Assembly: GCA_030248195.1 (NCBI GenBank)
Contig: JASAND010013323.1
Location: forward strand, 1 to 64,000
DNA length: 64,000 nucleotides
Direction: 5' to 3'
Source of the DNA: Trissonchulus latispiculum
Lineage: Eukaryota > Nematoda > Enoplea > Enoplida > Ironidae
The notes beneath the pieces were generated by a model, which saw only the letters and a program-made list of their open reading frames with translations, was not told the DNA's origin and did not search any database. Below, piece by piece: positions 44,613 through 55,019 of the stretch (its first letter is position 1; each line of letters starts with the position of its first letter). The translations under genes and the position numbers were made by a program.

Positions 44613-45205
44613 TCACAATTTTTGAAATGTCAACACATACGTATGTAAGAAGACTTCTTCGTCATTCATTTCTGCTAGATTAGCAAGTATGTGAATATCA
44701 ATGCTTTTGTTCTTCTGAATTGCCAATTTATAAGATTCACTGGTGTCTATACCTTTATCTTCTTCAATTAAATCCTTCTTGTCGCGTATTTCATTTATTA
44801 TTGGATCATTTTGGAAAGCAGTAAATTGGGCAAATTTGTTTAATAGCAAATCATTGAGTGTCTGGCGGATACGTGGCATCAAATCGGCTAATGCTTCAAG
44901 TCGAGCCCCTGCTGTGGAATAACCGTCTTCTTCTATTCTCTTAGAAGCCTCTTGAACTTGGAATTATGCCTGTCTAAGGCTTCAGCTTTTAGGTCATTCC
45001 AGAAAGCGCCTAGCTGTTCAGTTTCCTGGTCTCTAGCATCATCCCTGGTCATATTTGAATCCTGATCAGAGTCAGCGCCGTCGTTATCGCTCTCATCAGC
45101 TATGGCTTCGTTACTTACATTGTCTAGCTGATGAGTCCTCACTTTATGATTGTACAGGCTTTGACGATGTGAATAAGTCTTCATACAAACAGGACAGTCA
45201 TACAT
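44613..45205 (-). pseudogene. Single C2H2 zinc-finger protein, frameshifted; probably element-derived
   Basis: The ATG at 45205 begins MYDCPVCMKTYSHRQSLYNH, one C2H2 finger, then an acidic linker (ESDNDGADSDQDS) and a helical segment to KFKRLLRE, where a stop occurs. The adjoining frame continues without a stop from about 44960 (EASKRIEEDGYSTAG...) through an amphipathic, charged helical domain to 44613. One indel near 44930-44960 thus separates the finger from the body. Short intronless finger-plus-helix proteins of this kind are, as I recall, common beside Polinton-like and other large DNA elements in invertebrates. No other element gene lies beside this one. A spliced host gene is possible (an AG/G acceptor-like site precedes the ATG). 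Confidence 0.55.
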
Positions 45206-45390
45206 TGTCAATACCTACGTCAGTACATACTGTAAGTGTGAAAAATGTCGCCACTTTTGTTAATTCTGACTTACGACTTACACAAGCCTATGCACTGCTC
45301 ACGCCCCACCTTTCGTCCACCTCTTAATTTCAGTACGTCTTCTAAATATGAATTTCGAAACGTTCTGCCTACAACTCTGGTAAGGCTCAT

Positions 45391-45616
45391 CAAGAGTTAC
45401 ATAATTATAAGAGTATGCCACAATTCAAGCTCTATGTTATCAGAGCAAAAACTATGCTCTGCACGCTAACGGCCCACCCCCTCGCAAATCAGACCCTAGT
45501 GACCCCCCCTCGCAAATCAGTACCTAGTCGAAACGGGCCGCTAGCGAGCAGAGCATAGTTTTTGCTCTGATAACATGAGTGTGCCTAGTGGCACACTCTT
45601 ATATTATGTACTCTTG
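45391..45616. mobile_element. CAAGAGT foldback element, 226 bp, exact 7-bp TSD
   Basis: CAAGAGTTACATAATTATAA ... TTATATTATGTACTCTTG. Arms pair over about 85 bp (for example TATCAGAGCAAAAACTATGC with GCATAGTTTTTGCTCTGATA). GGCTCAT precedes (45384-45390) and follows (45617-45623), a perfect 7-bp duplication. Non-coding. Confidence 0.9.
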
Positions 45617-45711
45617 GGCTCATGTGCTACAACTGCAGCACTTAGGTTTTATCTATGTTAATTTTGGTCCGAATCAGTCTGCTTATTGTACAAAGCCTCA
45701 AAGCAGGTAGC

Positions 45712-46710
45712 TTAAGGTGGTGATTCCTTTTAGGCACATATTGTTAGTTGGCGGCGTAAATCAAGATGAAATTTGACGAAACTTTCCGAAATGCGTTCTT
45801 TTAGCGTTCTAACACCCTCCGCGCAATCCAGATTCAAAAAATTGAGATTTCCGGACAGGGCAGTTTTTCCAAATTTCTGAACGTTTGGCGGCAGCTGTAC
45901 AGTAATGACTATGTTCATTGGAAAGATCTCGTTGAGCTTCATATTTAATTTTTTATTTAAAGCATACTTTTTAAAGCAACTTTCTGGCTTTTCTCTACCG
46001 TGAGATATGGCTGATTTTCTTGTTTTGGCGTAGAAAACTTGTCATTTTTGCAGAAATCAAATAATCCATCATTTCTCGTACTATGTAAGCCGTAAAACCA
46101 AAGTAAGGGCGTCGATCTAAAGGTCTCACAGTAGCAAATTGTCCGACGCATGATCGTCTTCCGACAGCTATCCCGTAGGCTGCTATCATAAAAATGTAGT
46201 TTTTGCAAAAACACGACCAATTTTTTTCTAAAGATTGTGGAGCACTCACCATGCAAGCTTGAGGGCTGCTATTTAATAGATGTGTTCTGCACAAATATAC
46301 CCAGGGTCGTTTTTTAGTTGCCCCGATTATTGCTTTCCAGCTAAAGTAATCGCTTGACAAATTTGGGAGGCAAAATACAGGTTACGCACACATTTCAGCT
46401 TATTTCTCCATAACGAAGAGCGATTTCACAATAAATAAAAAATCGTCCCCAGCTATTTGATGGAGGTATCGAATGATATAACCGATGTCTCGCGAAAAAA
46501 TTTACTTGAGTCTGCAAAAAATCTGGAAGATTATACTTCTTCTAAAATGTGTTAAAAATATTTTAGAAAAGCAGCATTACTTTCATAGTATGCATTAAAA
46601 ACAGAAAATGTCAAGCTGCGTTTTGATATAAAAATGGCTTCTTAACTCCAAGTGATGTATGAGTAATAATGGTGCAAACTTTATGTGACCAAAGGGAATC
46701 ACCACCTTAA
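45712..46710 (+). mobile_element. TTAAGGTGGTG TIR element, 1.0 kb, copy 2
   Basis: TTAAGGTGGTGATTCC at the left faces GGGAATCACCACCTTAA at the right. Collinear with 15240-16138 and, inverted and partial, with 51350-51690. No transposase. Confidence 0.85.
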
Positions 46711-46958
46711 ACAAATGCAAATGTAGATAGGAACGTATTATATATTCAAATGCTATTCATCAACAATCAGTGAGGCCACAAATAGTATTTGCTGGTTAAA
46801 CATAACTGGTTCTAGCTAAGAACATTTTAAAATTCATGAACAAGCAGATCAAATCTCAGCAAAGTGTTGTGCCATTATATAACTACCAGTTGGTAGGACC
46901 CAAATTCAAGAATTACTTTTCGGCATCGTAATATTCGTTAAGCGTAAGCTAGCAACAC

Positions 46959-47070
46959 CAAGAGTACATAATGATAAGAGTGTGACAGCAGACAGGCTCT
47001 CTGTTATTAGAACAAAATCTATGCTATGCGCGCCATCGAATTACCCCCCCCCCACAAATTGACCCCCTCT
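46959..47070 (+). mobile_element. CAAGAGT foldback element, left half only
   Basis: CAAGAGTACATAATGATAAG, GTGTGACAGCAG, CTCTCTGTTATTAG and the C-tract ending ACAAATTGACCCCCTC match the family's left arm. No right arm was found. Confidence 0.7.
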
Positions 47071-47280
47071 CACACCGCCCCTATATGCCCCTATTGACCC
47101 CCTATATGTTACTCAATGTCACGTTATTTGTTATGTTGTTGTCCACCTGCATCCATATATATCAGATCTTTCGAACTCGTGAATTGCACTTCAATAGATA
47201 CATAGAGATTACTAGGTGCATTTATATACATTTATATATATTTATACATTTATATTGTTCTCATTCAACAGGTCAGGCAG

Positions 47281-47449
47281 TTTAATGAGCTAATTGACCC
47301 GACTACAAAAGAAGTTTACTTGACAAACTGACTAACTAAACGCGTGTTTCTTATATATATATAAAACTAAAATAGTAATGAAAATCTGAAGGTGTTGTTA
47401 TTCTCCGTTGTATTTCTTTGTTAGTGGTAGATTAAATCTAGCCTCTACA
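47281..47449 (-). repeat. 3' LTR of the gypsy element
   Basis: 169 bp if bounded by the GGCAG duplication; the part from 47341 to 47449 is shared with the 5' LTR. Contains a TATATATATAA stretch usable as a TATA box. Confidence 0.75.
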
Positions 47450-47474
47450 TGAGCCCCCCCGCGAAGAGCGGAGC

Positions 47475-49752
47475 TCATATAGAGTGCACAATTGCCGGTA
47501 GTTTGAAAGTTACTTTCTTTGTCTGTTGGGTACTAGCATCCCCAATACCAAAAGCAGGTTTTACCCTGTCTATTGATATGGTTTCTTGGTGGCTGTTGTT
47601 CTGGATAGTGACGGTCTTGTCCGTCCTGGCAACGACTTTGTATGGGCCCGTGTATGGTCTTTGGAGGCTCCGCTGCTGGGTTTTCTCTTTGTGAATCCAG
47701 ATATGGGTAGCTGTATCGAGGCCTTTTGGCACATGTGTTTTGGTGTTGTACAGACGTTGCGGTGGTTGAAATGTAGCTGTCGTTCTTCTGATCGCCTCGA
47801 CAAGTGATGCTGCGGAAAGGCAAGACGCATTCGTGGACTGCTTTTGAAAGTAGGCACTAGGAAGACTCACGGTCTCACCGAATACCATTTGTGATGGTGC
47901 GAAACCATGCACATTTACAGTATTCCGAAGACCGAGCAAAATCAGTGGTAGGTTGTCCGACCATGACTTACCATCGCACCGAGCTTTTAGGGAATTTTTG
48001 AGGGTACGGTGAAAGCGTTCGATGGCTCCGTTAGCCTGAGGGTGATAGGCAGTTGTTGTTCTGTGGGATACTTGTAGCAGTCGCAGCGTGTCTTTCCATA
48101 CCTGGGATTCAAACTGTGTGCCGCGGTCGGATATGACAGTTTCTGGTATTCCATATCTGCTTATCCACGCTGCAACAAAGCTCTTTGCCACAGCCTCGGC
48201 CGATATGGTTGTTAATGTTGCGACTTCCATCCAGCAGGTATACCTATCAATCATTGTCAGAAGATATCTGTGATTGCGGGAAGGAGGCAATGGGCCAACC
48301 AAATCGATGTGTACGGTTTTAAACCTCCCTTTTGTTGGGATGACCATTATTGGTGACTTTGTGTGTTTTGTTATCTTGGACGACTGGCATTCGATGCACT
48401 CGCGACACCACTGCCTTATGTCGCGATGCATCTTTGGCCAGATGTATTTGGATGAAATGAGTCGCTGGGTTGCCTTTATTCCGGGATGATGGAGGCAATG
48501 CATTTCTTGGAAGACAGGCTTTCGGATTTCCTTCGCAAGAAATGGGCGCTTTATCCCATTTTTCTCGGAGCATACGAGTGTTGTATTGTTGGGAAGTACA
48601 ACTGTTGTTATGTCAACTCCGCTTCGATTGAAGAAAGCTTGCAAGTCTTCGTCAGTGGCTTGTGACTGCGCTACCGCGTAACTGTCACACAGAGAGACAG
48701 CCGTTACGCGAGACAAGCAGTCTGCCACGACGTTGGTTGTTCCAGCCACGTGGACAATTGGGGCGTTGAATTCTGAAATGTAGGAAAGCCAACGAGTTTG
48801 TTGCATGGTAGGGTTTTTCATGCTGAGACAGTGAATGAGGGGTTTGTGGTCTGTCTTTATAGTGAACTTTTCCCCTTCTAACCATGAGAAATGTTTGAGG
48901 CTGTAGTAGATAGCTAGTAATTCCCTGTCGTAGGCTGATCTTTTTGCGTCTGCAGGCGTCAACTTCTTCGAGTAGAATGCCAACGGTTCCACGGTTTCTC
49001 TCCGGCATTTGATTCCTGCTGCAAAACAGCTCCAATTGCATAGCCGGAAGCGTCTGTTGTAAGCGATAGTTTGGCTTGTGTCTTAGGGTGTCGGAGCAAT
49101 GTGGCGTTAACCACACTTTGTTTCAGGTCACTGAAGGCCTGATCTGCCCTTACATCCCAATCAAGCTTCGTGTTTTTGTCCCTTGTAGTCCTTGTTAAAT
49201 CTGTCAGAGGAGAGGCTGTTTCGGAAAAGTGTGGAACAAATCTATGATAAAAGCCGCACATTCCCAAAAACCGCTTTAGTTGCTTTACTGTTTCTGGTTT
49301 TGGGAATTCACTGATGGCCTTTGTCTTTCGTGGGTCTGGTTGTATTCCTTTGTCGCTCACTCGAACGCCTAAGAAGCCAATTTCTTTTTGGAAAAATTGG
49401 CACTTTGTAGGCTTGATGTACAGTCCATTGTCTGACAATAGCTTGAATACTGTATCGAGATGTTGTATATGTTGCTGGATTGAGCGACTTCCGATAAGTA
49501 GGTCGTCTACGTAATTCCCTACGTAGTCTATTTCCTTCAATAAACTATCCATGAATCTCTGGAAAGTTTGTGCCGAGTTTCGAAGACCAAATGGCATCCT
49601 TTTATACAAGAATAGACCAAATGGCGTTGTTATTGCTGTTTTAGGCTGGTCTTCTAGGGCGACGGGAATGAGATGGTAAGCTTTCACTAAGTCTAGCTTA
49701 GAGAAAACGGAACAGCCTTCAAACTTAGCTACCACATCGGCTGCATCGGCTG
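47475..49752 (-). pseudogene. pol: Gypsy Pol fragment: RT - RNase H - integrase, one frameshift
   Basis: RT starts mid-domain at the LTR junction ([16 protein letters not shown]) and keeps [17 protein letters not shown] and the catalytic YVDDLL (49498-49515). The RT frame runs to 48959; the RNase H frame ([18 protein letters not shown]) opens before it at about 49010. A single-base shift therefore lies near 49010-49020 between RT-connection and RNase H. Integrase follows intact: HHCC finger (HHPGIKATQ...WCRECIECQ), DDE core D in HIDLVGPLP, D in VISDRGTQF, E in NGAIERFHRTL, then a chromodomain-less C-terminal GPYKVV segment, stop at 47475. It cannot make Gag or full RT, so it is a dead copy. 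Confidence 0.93.
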
Positions 49753-49754
49753 CA

Positions 49755-49865
49755 CGCGTGTTTCTTATATATATATATAAAACTAAAATAGTAATGAAAA
49801 TCTGAAGGTGTTGTTATTCTCCGTTGTATTTCTTTGTTAGTGGTAGATTAAATCTAGCCTCTACA
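49755..49865 (-). repeat. Truncated 5' LTR of the gypsy element
   Basis: 111 bp matching 47341-47449, ending at a junction with TGCAGCCGATGCAGCCGATG, a short GATGCAGCC tandem that may mark the deletion point. Confidence 0.85.
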
Positions 49866-50097
49866 GGCAGAATCAAGATTAGTACTAAAGTAAAACCCTG
49901 AAATTAACAAAATTTGTAACTGTAACAGAAGCAGAATATCCAAATTCTTTGGATCTTCTAAAAAGCGTTTTTCGCAAAAATACACAAATGGCAATTCAAA
50001 ATAATGCAAGATTACCATTTTTCTAAAATTTTCAAATAGAAAAGGCCTATGTACGACCAATTCACTATCAATTTATCCTAACTAACGTTAATAGTAT

Positions 50098-50446
50098 CAA
50101 GAGTACATAATATATAGGAGTGTGACAGCAGGCAAGCTCTCTGTTATCAGCTGTAGGTACATACTATGTTCGCTAACGGCTGACCCTCCCCCCCCCACAA
50201 ATGTGTATGTGCTCTTCAAAGAAATTCGCACGCTATCTTTATGTGTTAAAGCTCGAAAACACAACTACTCAGTTGGCTCAATGTGCGTCTGCTTCGAACA
50301 TTAACGCGTAAAGATAGCCTGCGAATTTCTTTGAAGCGCACATACACGTTTGTGGGGGGGTCAGCCGTTAGCGAACATAGCATGTACCTTACAGCTGATA
50401 ACAGAGAGCTTGCCTGCTGTCACACTCTTATGTATTATGTATCTTG
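50098..50446. mobile_element. CAAGAGT foldback element, 349 bp, exact 7-bp TSD
   Basis: CAAGAGTACATAATATATAG ... ATTATGTATCTTG. Arms of about 150 bp are almost perfectly complementary (GTGTGACAGCAGGCAAGCTC, AAAGAAATTCGCA, GCTAACGGCTGACC). ATAGTAT flanks both sides (50091-50097, 50447-50453). Close relative of 56498-56813. Confidence 0.92.
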
Positions 50447-50589
50447 ATAGTATTTACAAATGCTTCAAATACTGCACGGAGCATACACGATTCTCTATTG
50501 ACTTAAATTCAAAGAATTCACAGATGCAATTAACACAAAAAATGCATTAGCGTTAGGAGCTTTAGTTAGAATAGATGTAACAGTTGCCA

Positions 50590-51015
50590 AATTAACCTTT
50601 TTAAACATTTCCACAACGGATTTAATCCGTAGTTTCGAAAAATCTCCAACTTCGGGGGCTCCGCCCCCAGACCCCCCGGTGTACGTTTGCAATAATCCTG
50701 CTATCAAGGATCACCAGTTCTCAAAGTTTTCGAAACCGAATGTATGTTTTAATATTTGCTACCTTTCTTCTTCTTCTTCTTCTCCTAAATATTTCATAAA
50801 TTTTTAATACTTTAATTAGTTTAACTAACATTGAAATATCAGAATAAAGTGTGTCAATAATGTGTCGAAAATTACTAAGTTCTGCAACAGGCGCCAAATA
50901 AAATCTTTTTAAACATTTCCATTACGGATTATTCTGTAATTTCAAAAAATTCTTCAACTTCTGGGGGGCTCCGCCCCCCAGACCCCTCGCCGTGTATGTT
51001 GGACATTCTAGGTAG
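50590..51015 (+). repeat. Duplicated segment with GGGGGCTCCGCCCCC palindrome
   Basis: 50590-50695 and 50905-51000 share TTTTTAAACATTTCCA, ACGGATTTAATC / ACGGATTATTCT, TCCAACTTC / TTCAACTTCT, the GGGGGCTCCGCCCCC palindrome, CAGACCCC and GTGTA(C/T)GTT. The palindrome gives a strong hairpin in each copy. Confidence 0.8.
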
Positions 51016-51349
51016 GTAATCCTGTAATCGTGCATTACAGTTAAGCAGCATCAGCTTTCTAAATACTCTAACTAGCTTTGCACTAAAGAAATTATCGAAA
51101 TTTTCATAAATAAAACAATTTTTGCACTAAAAAACACGCTAAAACAAAAATTCTGCCTGGTCGCGAAATTTCTTAACGGGACGTAACTTAAGTTTAGCGG
51201 GACGCAAGGTTGACGCAAATCCCAAAACCAAAAAACCCTGGATGGCAGCCTACTAGATAGCAATTGGAAATTGCCTTCCAAAAATTGTCTCTGTAAGACT
51301 TTCAAATCGACCCCTTTAGTTTAATTCAACGGCTTGCGTAGCTTTTAAG

Positions 51350-51690
51350 TAGTAATGAATAGTTTGATTTCTGCAAAAATGACAACATTTAGACGCAAAA
51401 ATAAGAAAGATGGCTATATCTCACGATAGAGAAAAGCTAGACAGTTGCTTCAAAAAGCAAAAATGTAGAGCAAAACGAGATCTTTTGAATGAATATAAAT
51501 ATGACTGGGCAACTGCTGTCAGTCAAGTGTTGTCAAAAACCGTCCTGAACGCAAATGTCGAAGTCTAAACAGAATTGCGTGGAGGGTGTTAGAACGCTAA
51601 AATAATTGTTTTGGGAAGTTTCATCAAACGTCATCTTGATTTGAGCCGTCAGCCAACCATAAGTCCCCTAAAGGAATCACTACTTTAATA
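51350..51690 (-). mobile_element. TTAAGGTGGTG element, partial inverted copy
   Basis: Reverse complement carries GATTCCTTTAGGGGACTTAT, ATCAAGATGACGTTTGATGA, AACTTCCCAAAACAA, GCGTTCTAACACCCTCC and CTATCGTGAGATATAGCCAT in family order; the far end is missing. Confidence 0.75.
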
Positions 51691-52712
51691 TCAAATGAAA
51701 GTAATGAGTTCTGTTGTTCCATGGCTTGGTGCTTCTCTACTTCGAAGTTTGAACCAATGTCGTGTTAGAAGTGGCTGTGATTACACGATTTCTTATTAAA
51801 TGATATTCTGCTTTTGCGGTTGTAAACGTTATCTGACTTATGATCTCAACACTGTTGCAAGTCACTCTTGTTCTGAGGCATAAAAACTGAAAATAAAAGC
51901 TGAACTCGTGTTTCTTGGAAATATGTAGTTCACAGACATAGACAAAACCTCCTCCCTTTGTTGTTCACACAACGACAGGGGCCAGGAAAATAACAAGGTG
52001 GAACCAGATAGATCGTTCTAAAGGCAGTGTCAAAATCAAGCTTAAGCTTTCACTAATGACAAACCTGAACGGGAGGTCAAATTTCACTGACCCTTGTGGA
52101 AGCAAATTTGAGTACCCCTTGTGAGATAGATTTTTCTTAGGGGGACTTTTGAGAGCGATTTTTACGCGATTTTTGCCATTTTTTAAAAAAAAACAGCTAT
52201 TTTTTAGTTAAAACACGTTTTTCGGACGTTTTTTAGCAAAAAACAGCAATTTTAAGTGAAAAATTCCGGCGAGGCCGGAAAATTTTTGGAAATTTTATTC
52301 GTAAAACCTATTTTTTGGGCAATTTTCTTACCCCTTGTGGCCAATTTTCTTACCCCTTGTGGGAGCAATTTCTCGACCCCTTTTGGACAACTTCCCCGAG
52401 GGGGGGGGAATTTCCCTTTCCCCCCCCCTTATTCACCTGTGAATGAAACCCTAACTATTTTAGTTTTATTGTCGTAAGCAACTACAAGAACCATATCGTA
52501 CAAGATCGGCCGAATATTTGAAGTAACAAAGTAAAGCGCAAACTCTCAAATTTAATGCTCAATCCCAAATAAGTGAACTAGTTCCGCAGCGAGAAAGAAA
52601 GCCAGAGAACAAGAAGCGTCGCATAATATAACTGCTTTTTCAGTTGCCACTAATTGCAAAATGGAATTGCCATGAACTTGACTAAGGTCGTTGTGCTAGT
52701 GCTTGTGCTTTA
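51691..52712. other. No gene; repeated TTACCCCTTGTGG words
   Basis: CCCTTGTGG-type words recur at about 52095, 52115, 52330 and 52353. A CCGGCGAGGCCGG hairpin is at 52267 and G8/C9 runs are at 52402-52437. The plus-strand peptide from ATG 52672 looks like a signal peptide but overlaps the receptor's last exon on the other strand. Confidence 0.45.
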
Positions 52713-52916
52713 TCATTTTCGGGCAATTAAGGTGCTTTTAACAGCACCAGAATGGAGCGCATCCCGATAGACACCTGCAGGATAATGAGAGGCCCGTGAG
52801 GGACTGATTTCAAACTGGTCCCCTAAAAATGTTACATTAGTGGAATTTCGCCGAGCTCGACTTCGACGACCATTCTCTGACAGATTTGCCCTCGATCCAT
52901 TCACCGCTGAGAATAC
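52713..52916 (-). CDS. Ionotropic receptor, C-terminal exon
   Basis: Follows an acceptor ACTGTTTTAG/GTATTC. In phase 0 it reads VFSAVNGSRANLSENGRRSR... to LIARK and a TGA, 67 residues, Ser/Arg-rich and without membrane segments, as expected for a cytoplasmic tail. It replaces the intronic read-through tail of the long exon. Confidence 0.7.
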   Translation of the reverse strand, partial: VFSAVNGSRANLSENGRRSRARRNSTNVTFLGDQFEISPSRASHYPAGVYRDALHSGAVKSTLIARK

Positions 52917-53215
52917 CTAAAACAGTAAAAACAAGACTAATCAGTAAGTTATTGTAATGTGGAAAACGTACTCTGCAATTGCATATTAGCAAATTTTCAT
53001 TTCCTTAGTTTTCAAGATCGGAAATATATTGTGTCAGCCCAGCCCGCGTATTCATGCTTCTGCGCCTCTCCTACACAAACTGTTTTTGTTTTTTTTGAAA
53101 ATAGCTCAGTTCAAGCTACGAATATATTCATATTTTATGTATTGTATAAAACATAGAAGAGAAAAATTAAGAAAAACAGAAAGAAGCTAGCACGGAAAGT
53201 TGAAAAGTGAAATAC
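52917..53215 (-). other. Intron of the ionotropic receptor gene (299 bp)
   Basis: GT at 53215-53214 (CGG/GTATTT) and AG at 52918-52917, pyrimidine-rich end; phase 0 on both sides. Confidence 0.65.
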
Positions 53216-54553
53216 CCGCATTTCTGAATTTGCTGCAGTTCCGTTTAAGGCAAAACCATTTTCCATTGACTTAGGTTCCACAAGATTTGATTCTCGATGA
53301 AGAATGAACTGCTTAAAGTCCCATCCCAATTTCTTAGCTCTCTTTAAGGCCCAGAAAATCACCTCAGCCAAAATGTAAAGGGTGGCAACAATAACGCCAC
53401 CAAGCAATAAAAATAGGGTTTCCGTTATGTTGGAAAAGGTTAACTTCTCCAAGACATAACCACTTAGACCGTCTTCTAGAACGGTACTATTTCCACGACG
53501 TATCGTATCCGAAATAAGAAGTCTGTCGTAAAGATCGGGCACCGAGCCGGCAATAAAGGCATATTCCAAACGATTTTTGATGTACCATGGAAGGGAATTT
53601 CTGTACCACAGAACTTTGAAATCCACTGGCATACTGTCATCTCTTACAACCAGTAAACTTTTATTAGACTGTCCTAGGTAATAGTTTATTCTGGTTGTAA
53701 AATCCACAATAGTGGCATATTTCCATACAGTTAAATGTTGATTGAGTTCTTGGATTATGTTAACTGATTTATGTTCGTGCTCCAAAATCTTGTAGGCTGC
53801 CGGATTCAGAAAGAGATTTGGCATGCTCAGTTTAAAATCTTCGAAAACATCCCGATAAACTAGAATGAAACACTTTTGATTGACAACTAGACTCATTAGA
53901 CCTTCATAGTTGCTAAAGGGCAATCGTATCTCAGGCGGTTTGGCCAGTTCAATTGCAATACTGTTGGCAACAATACCAAGAAATATACTAACAATAAATG
54001 ATAGAATGTGTTCAATAAATTGTCCAGAAGCCCAACGAGACCTATGAACCCAATATCGATATTCATCGCCAAGCAATTGCTTCATGTAATGTTCAGAAAT
54101 TGCCAGAAAAATTGCTGTTATCAGGATACTGCAAGCCAGTGACAACCAAACATCACCATGATAAGTATCAAACAGTGATGTATCATGAAACGTTTCTCTA
54201 TTCTCCGGCTTTCCCACCAAGAAGGCGGGTTTGTCGGAAACCATGGGACCGGTAGCACTGCAACAGCTGGCGAATTCGCTCATATTAGCGGAGATGGCTC
54301 TACCGAGCATATCAATGGTTCCGTTGATCAAGGCACTTTTGAGATCATCGAAGTCGGCCAACTTTTTCATAGTCACATTGATACCCGCATTGTGTAAGAC
54401 TCTTATGGTTACCATAATGTCAACTCCAGGATTGGCACAGTTGGAGGGATAGTCCACAAAACAGTTTTCGACGTAGGGTGAGGATACCACTGCTCCTACT
54501 GTTATCTGTCTCATAATAGTATCATTTTCAAAAAATGTACATATCTGTAACAT
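53216..54553 (-). CDS. Divergent ionotropic receptor (IR/iGluR-like), main exon
   Basis: About 446 residues from ATG 54553. Ligand-binding lobe S1 begins MRQITVGAVVSSPYVENCF and includes GTIDMLGRAISANMSE. TM1 is at residues about 134-153 (DVWLSLACSILITAIFLAIS). A pore/TM2 region is at about 177-204 (FIEHILSFIVSIFLGIVANS). S2 is long (NYEGLMSLVVNQKCF... to GLSGYVLEKL). TM3 is at about 378-401 (ETLFLLLGGVIVATLYILAE). This three-segment, no-large-ATD layout is that of arthropod chemosensory IRs; the glutamate-binding Arg/Thr/Asp set is not obvious, as in divergent IRs. The frame is open to 54772 without an ATG, and an acceptor-like TTACAG sits at 54552-54547, so there may be an upstream exon with a signal peptide that I could not identify. 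Role: ligand-gated cation channel in sensory-cell membrane (family knowledge). Confidence 0.8.
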
Positions 54554-55019
54554 TAAACCAACAGGGCAATATAAGTCACAGTATGCATACAAACGCCGTT
54601 TACCAAACAATAAATGGGCTTGAATACTAATTAATGGACTTAAATGTAAACGCTTGAGCTTCTTAAGACTACAAATGAAATTTAAGCGACTTATGAAAAC
54701 ACAAATAACAATAAATAATAACTTTTTAGTTTCCCTCTCATTGCTTTTAGCGAGTAGCCATAACAGTACCAATCAACCAATGCTATCAATGACTAAGACT
54801 TCGTTGTCGTAAACCCCAGTTAACATATCTGTAGCGGTGTCACCCGGGTTTTGGCATTGATAGCATTGGGCATTGAACCATGATTTCCTGCTTCTGCCAA
54901 CCGTATAGAGATATACGTTTGTAATAGAGATTCCTGGGAGTTTAACCACAGCACTACCTCCACTACATGAGCTGGCGCAATGTAACGCAAGCCCTGACAG
55001 CTAAGGAGATTTCTGACTA

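Larger units (their letters stand above)
47281..49865 (-). mobile_element. Internally deleted Ty3/gypsy LTR retrotransposon
   Basis: The 3' LTR is 47281-47449 (reads TGTAGAGGC... on minus). The 5' LTR is truncated to 49755-49865 and joined directly to reverse transcriptase, so primer-binding site, gag, protease and the RT N-terminus are missing. GGCAG at 47276-47280 and 49866-49870 fits a 5-bp target duplication. The two LTR copies differ by a TA-repeat unit in the compared part, so insertion was recent. A polypurine tract GGGGGGG lies at 47454-47460. The LTR's outer end (AAA rather than CA) is atypical, so that border is tentative. Confidence 0.9.
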
